Source: Geobacter sp. UBA2189 (GTDB taxonomy: Bacteria > Desulfobacterota > Desulfuromonadia > Geobacterales > Pseudopelobacteraceae). From it: 64,000 nt of DNA. Location of the stretch: contig DCVL01000024.1 of the NCBI GenBank assembly GCA_002328035.1, forward strand, positions 1 to 64,000. Direction: 5' to 3'. The notes under the pieces are model-generated. The model saw nothing but the letters and a program-made list of their open reading frames with translations. It was not told where the DNA came from and did no database searches. The first letter of the stretch is position 1; each line of letters starts with the position of its first letter. The position numbers and the translations under genes were made by a program. Of the stretch, positions 63,140 to 64,000 are shown one piece after another.

Positions 63140-64000
63140 TTAAATTTTAAACAAAAGCAGCGCTTCAGCTCCCTGGCGATCACTCCTGTTTTTTAGAGTA
63201 ATAGCCGCTTTGTGCAGTTCCAGGATCTTTCTGGTTACAGACAGTCCAAGTCCGGTTCCTACACCCACCGGCTTGGTTGTGAAAAATGGATCGAAAAGTT
63301 TGCTTGCGGCATCATCAGAGATACCTGTTCCCGTATCTGCAATCCTTATAACAACGGCATTCTTTCCCTCAACCGGCCTCTCTCCGGAAAATAGTAAAAT
63401 CTCTTCAGGGGTAAGAAGATGGAGGCAAGTGGAGATATGAACTGTTCCTCCTTCAGGCATGGCATGCATGGCATTCATTAACAGGTTTATAAATACCTGT
63501 TTAAGCTTGTTTCTATCGAGCATCAGCAGTGGGAGCTGTTCATCATTAATCCACTCAACCGTTACATGTCGGCTGTTCAACTCATGCCGCACCAAAAGGA
63601 GTGAATCATCAATAACTGTGCGGATATCAGCCTCTTTCAGATCAAGCTGCTCGGAGCGAGAGAAGTCAAGTAGTCCTTTTATTACGCTGTCAGCCCTCTG
63701 AACGGCATCTTCCATATCCATAACAGTCTCATAATGAACCTGGTTTCCTTTAAGCTCATTGGCCAGGAAATCAACCCCCAACTGAATGATTGCGAGCGGA
63801 TTTTTGACCTCATGCGCGACACCGGCGGCCAAACGACCCACAGTCTCAAGCTTGGCCTGCTGAATCAGCTGCATCTGAGTCTGTTTCAGCTCAATCAGAG
63901 ATTGTTCCAGCTTCACGTTTGTCCGACCAAGATCATCCCGCGCGGCAGTAAGGTCAGAAATCATCTGTTCCAGCCTGAACTCACGTGCTTCTATCTGCAC
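63140..64000 (-). CDS. Histidine kinase, C-terminal part (continues beyond window)
   Basis: 286 visible residues: a coiled-coil linker (about 1-45), HisKA domain with AAGVAHEVKNPLAII, and HATPase with NLLMNAMHAMPEGG (N-box), IADTGTGISDD (G1) and GVGTGLGLSVTRKI (G2). The open frame reaches the right edge, and its first visible residues IEAREFRLEQMISDL match a linker in the HD-GYP protein at 61884; a sensor or HAMP-like part is expected to lie further upstream. No true start is visible. Pairs with the following response regulator. Confidence 0.9.
   Translation of the reverse strand: MQIEAREFRLEQMISDLTAARDDLGRTNVKLEQSLIELKQTQMQLIQQAKLETVGRLAAGVAHEVKNPLAIIQLGVDFLANELKGNQVHYETVMDMEDAVQRADSVIKGLLDFSRSEQLDLKEADIRTVIDDSLLLVRHELNSRHVTVEWINDEQLPLLMLDRNKLKQVFINLLMNAMHAMPEGGTVHISTCLHLLTPEEILLFSGERPVEGKNAVVIRIADTGTGISDDAASKLFDPFFTTKPVGVGTGLGLSVTRKILELHKAAITLKNRSDRQGAEALLLFKI

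Noticed and set aside
1..64000. CRISPR arrays, insertion sequences, integrases, rRNA and tRNA genes, GEMM-type riboswitches
   Set aside because: Looked for regular repeats, transposase or integrase motifs and conserved RNA boxes by eye; none found. A short or degenerate RNA gene could be missed.

Overview
The window reads as a chromosomal segment of an anaerobic bacterium of the Geobacterales (Desulfuromonadota) type. This is inferred from gene content: RNase G/E beside RNase J in one genome, LeuCD of the short two-protein type, a DHH-CBS-tRNA nucleotidyltransferase fusion, many two-component and sigma-54 proteins, and TatA, TrmFO and AEC carriers. No species can be named from sequence alone. 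There is no CRISPR array, insertion sequence, rRNA or tRNA that I can recognise.

Layout. 1-8.5 kb (mostly minus): lipoprotein-release permease (partial), lysS, RNase G/E, then yhcC on plus, a four-helix membrane protein with a sigma-54 promoter, tatA and leuD-leuC. 8.9-17.3 kb (plus): GlcF-like Fe-S protein, pdxA, a sensor phosphatase of the SpoIIE type overlapping a periplasmic binding protein, two AEC carriers and a dihydrouridine synthase. 17.5-17.7 kb: small membrane protein with a sigma-54 promoter. 18.2-23.9 kb: a segment visibly richer in G+C, with an opine-dehydrogenase-like enzyme, an amidohydrolase and a DHA2 exporter in one operon, a broken receiver domain and a porin on the other strand. 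24.1-25.8 kb: outer-membrane protein, STAS antagonist and anti-sigma kinase. 25.9-28.8 kb: plsC, two small membrane-associated proteins, RNase J. 28.9-35.7 kb: metallo-hydrolase, a large uncharacterised protein, a GAF-type sigma-54 activator with an unusual C-terminus and an NtrC-type regulator, apparently one operon. 35.7-45.2 kb: tRNA nucleotidyltransferase fusion (minus), then mtnA-glnE-sugar transferase-nucleotide-sugar dehydratase (plus). 45.4 kb: secreted Ala/Lys-rich protein with a sigma-54 promoter. 45.7-57.5 kb (minus): trmFO, topA, dprA, LysM protein, CpoB-like lipoprotein, alpha/beta hydrolase, a barrel protein paired with a strict cysteine-repeat protein, and a cytosine deaminase-solute receptor-dicarboxylate carrier operon. 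57.9-64 kb: hybrid kinase, keto-acid decarboxylase, HD-GYP protein, response regulator and truncated kinase.

Three themes connect the parts. (a) Sigma-54 control: two activators at 31.5-35.7 kb and three very good -24/-12 promoters, each before a small exported or membrane protein. (b) Partner-switching: a SpoIIE-type phosphatase, a STAS protein and an RsbW-type kinase, in two separate places. (c) A probably acquired small-molecule operon at 18.2-22.2 kb (dehydrogenase, hydrolase, exporter), which together with the cysteine-repeat/barrel pair at 53.5-54.9 kb is the best candidate for undescribed biology.
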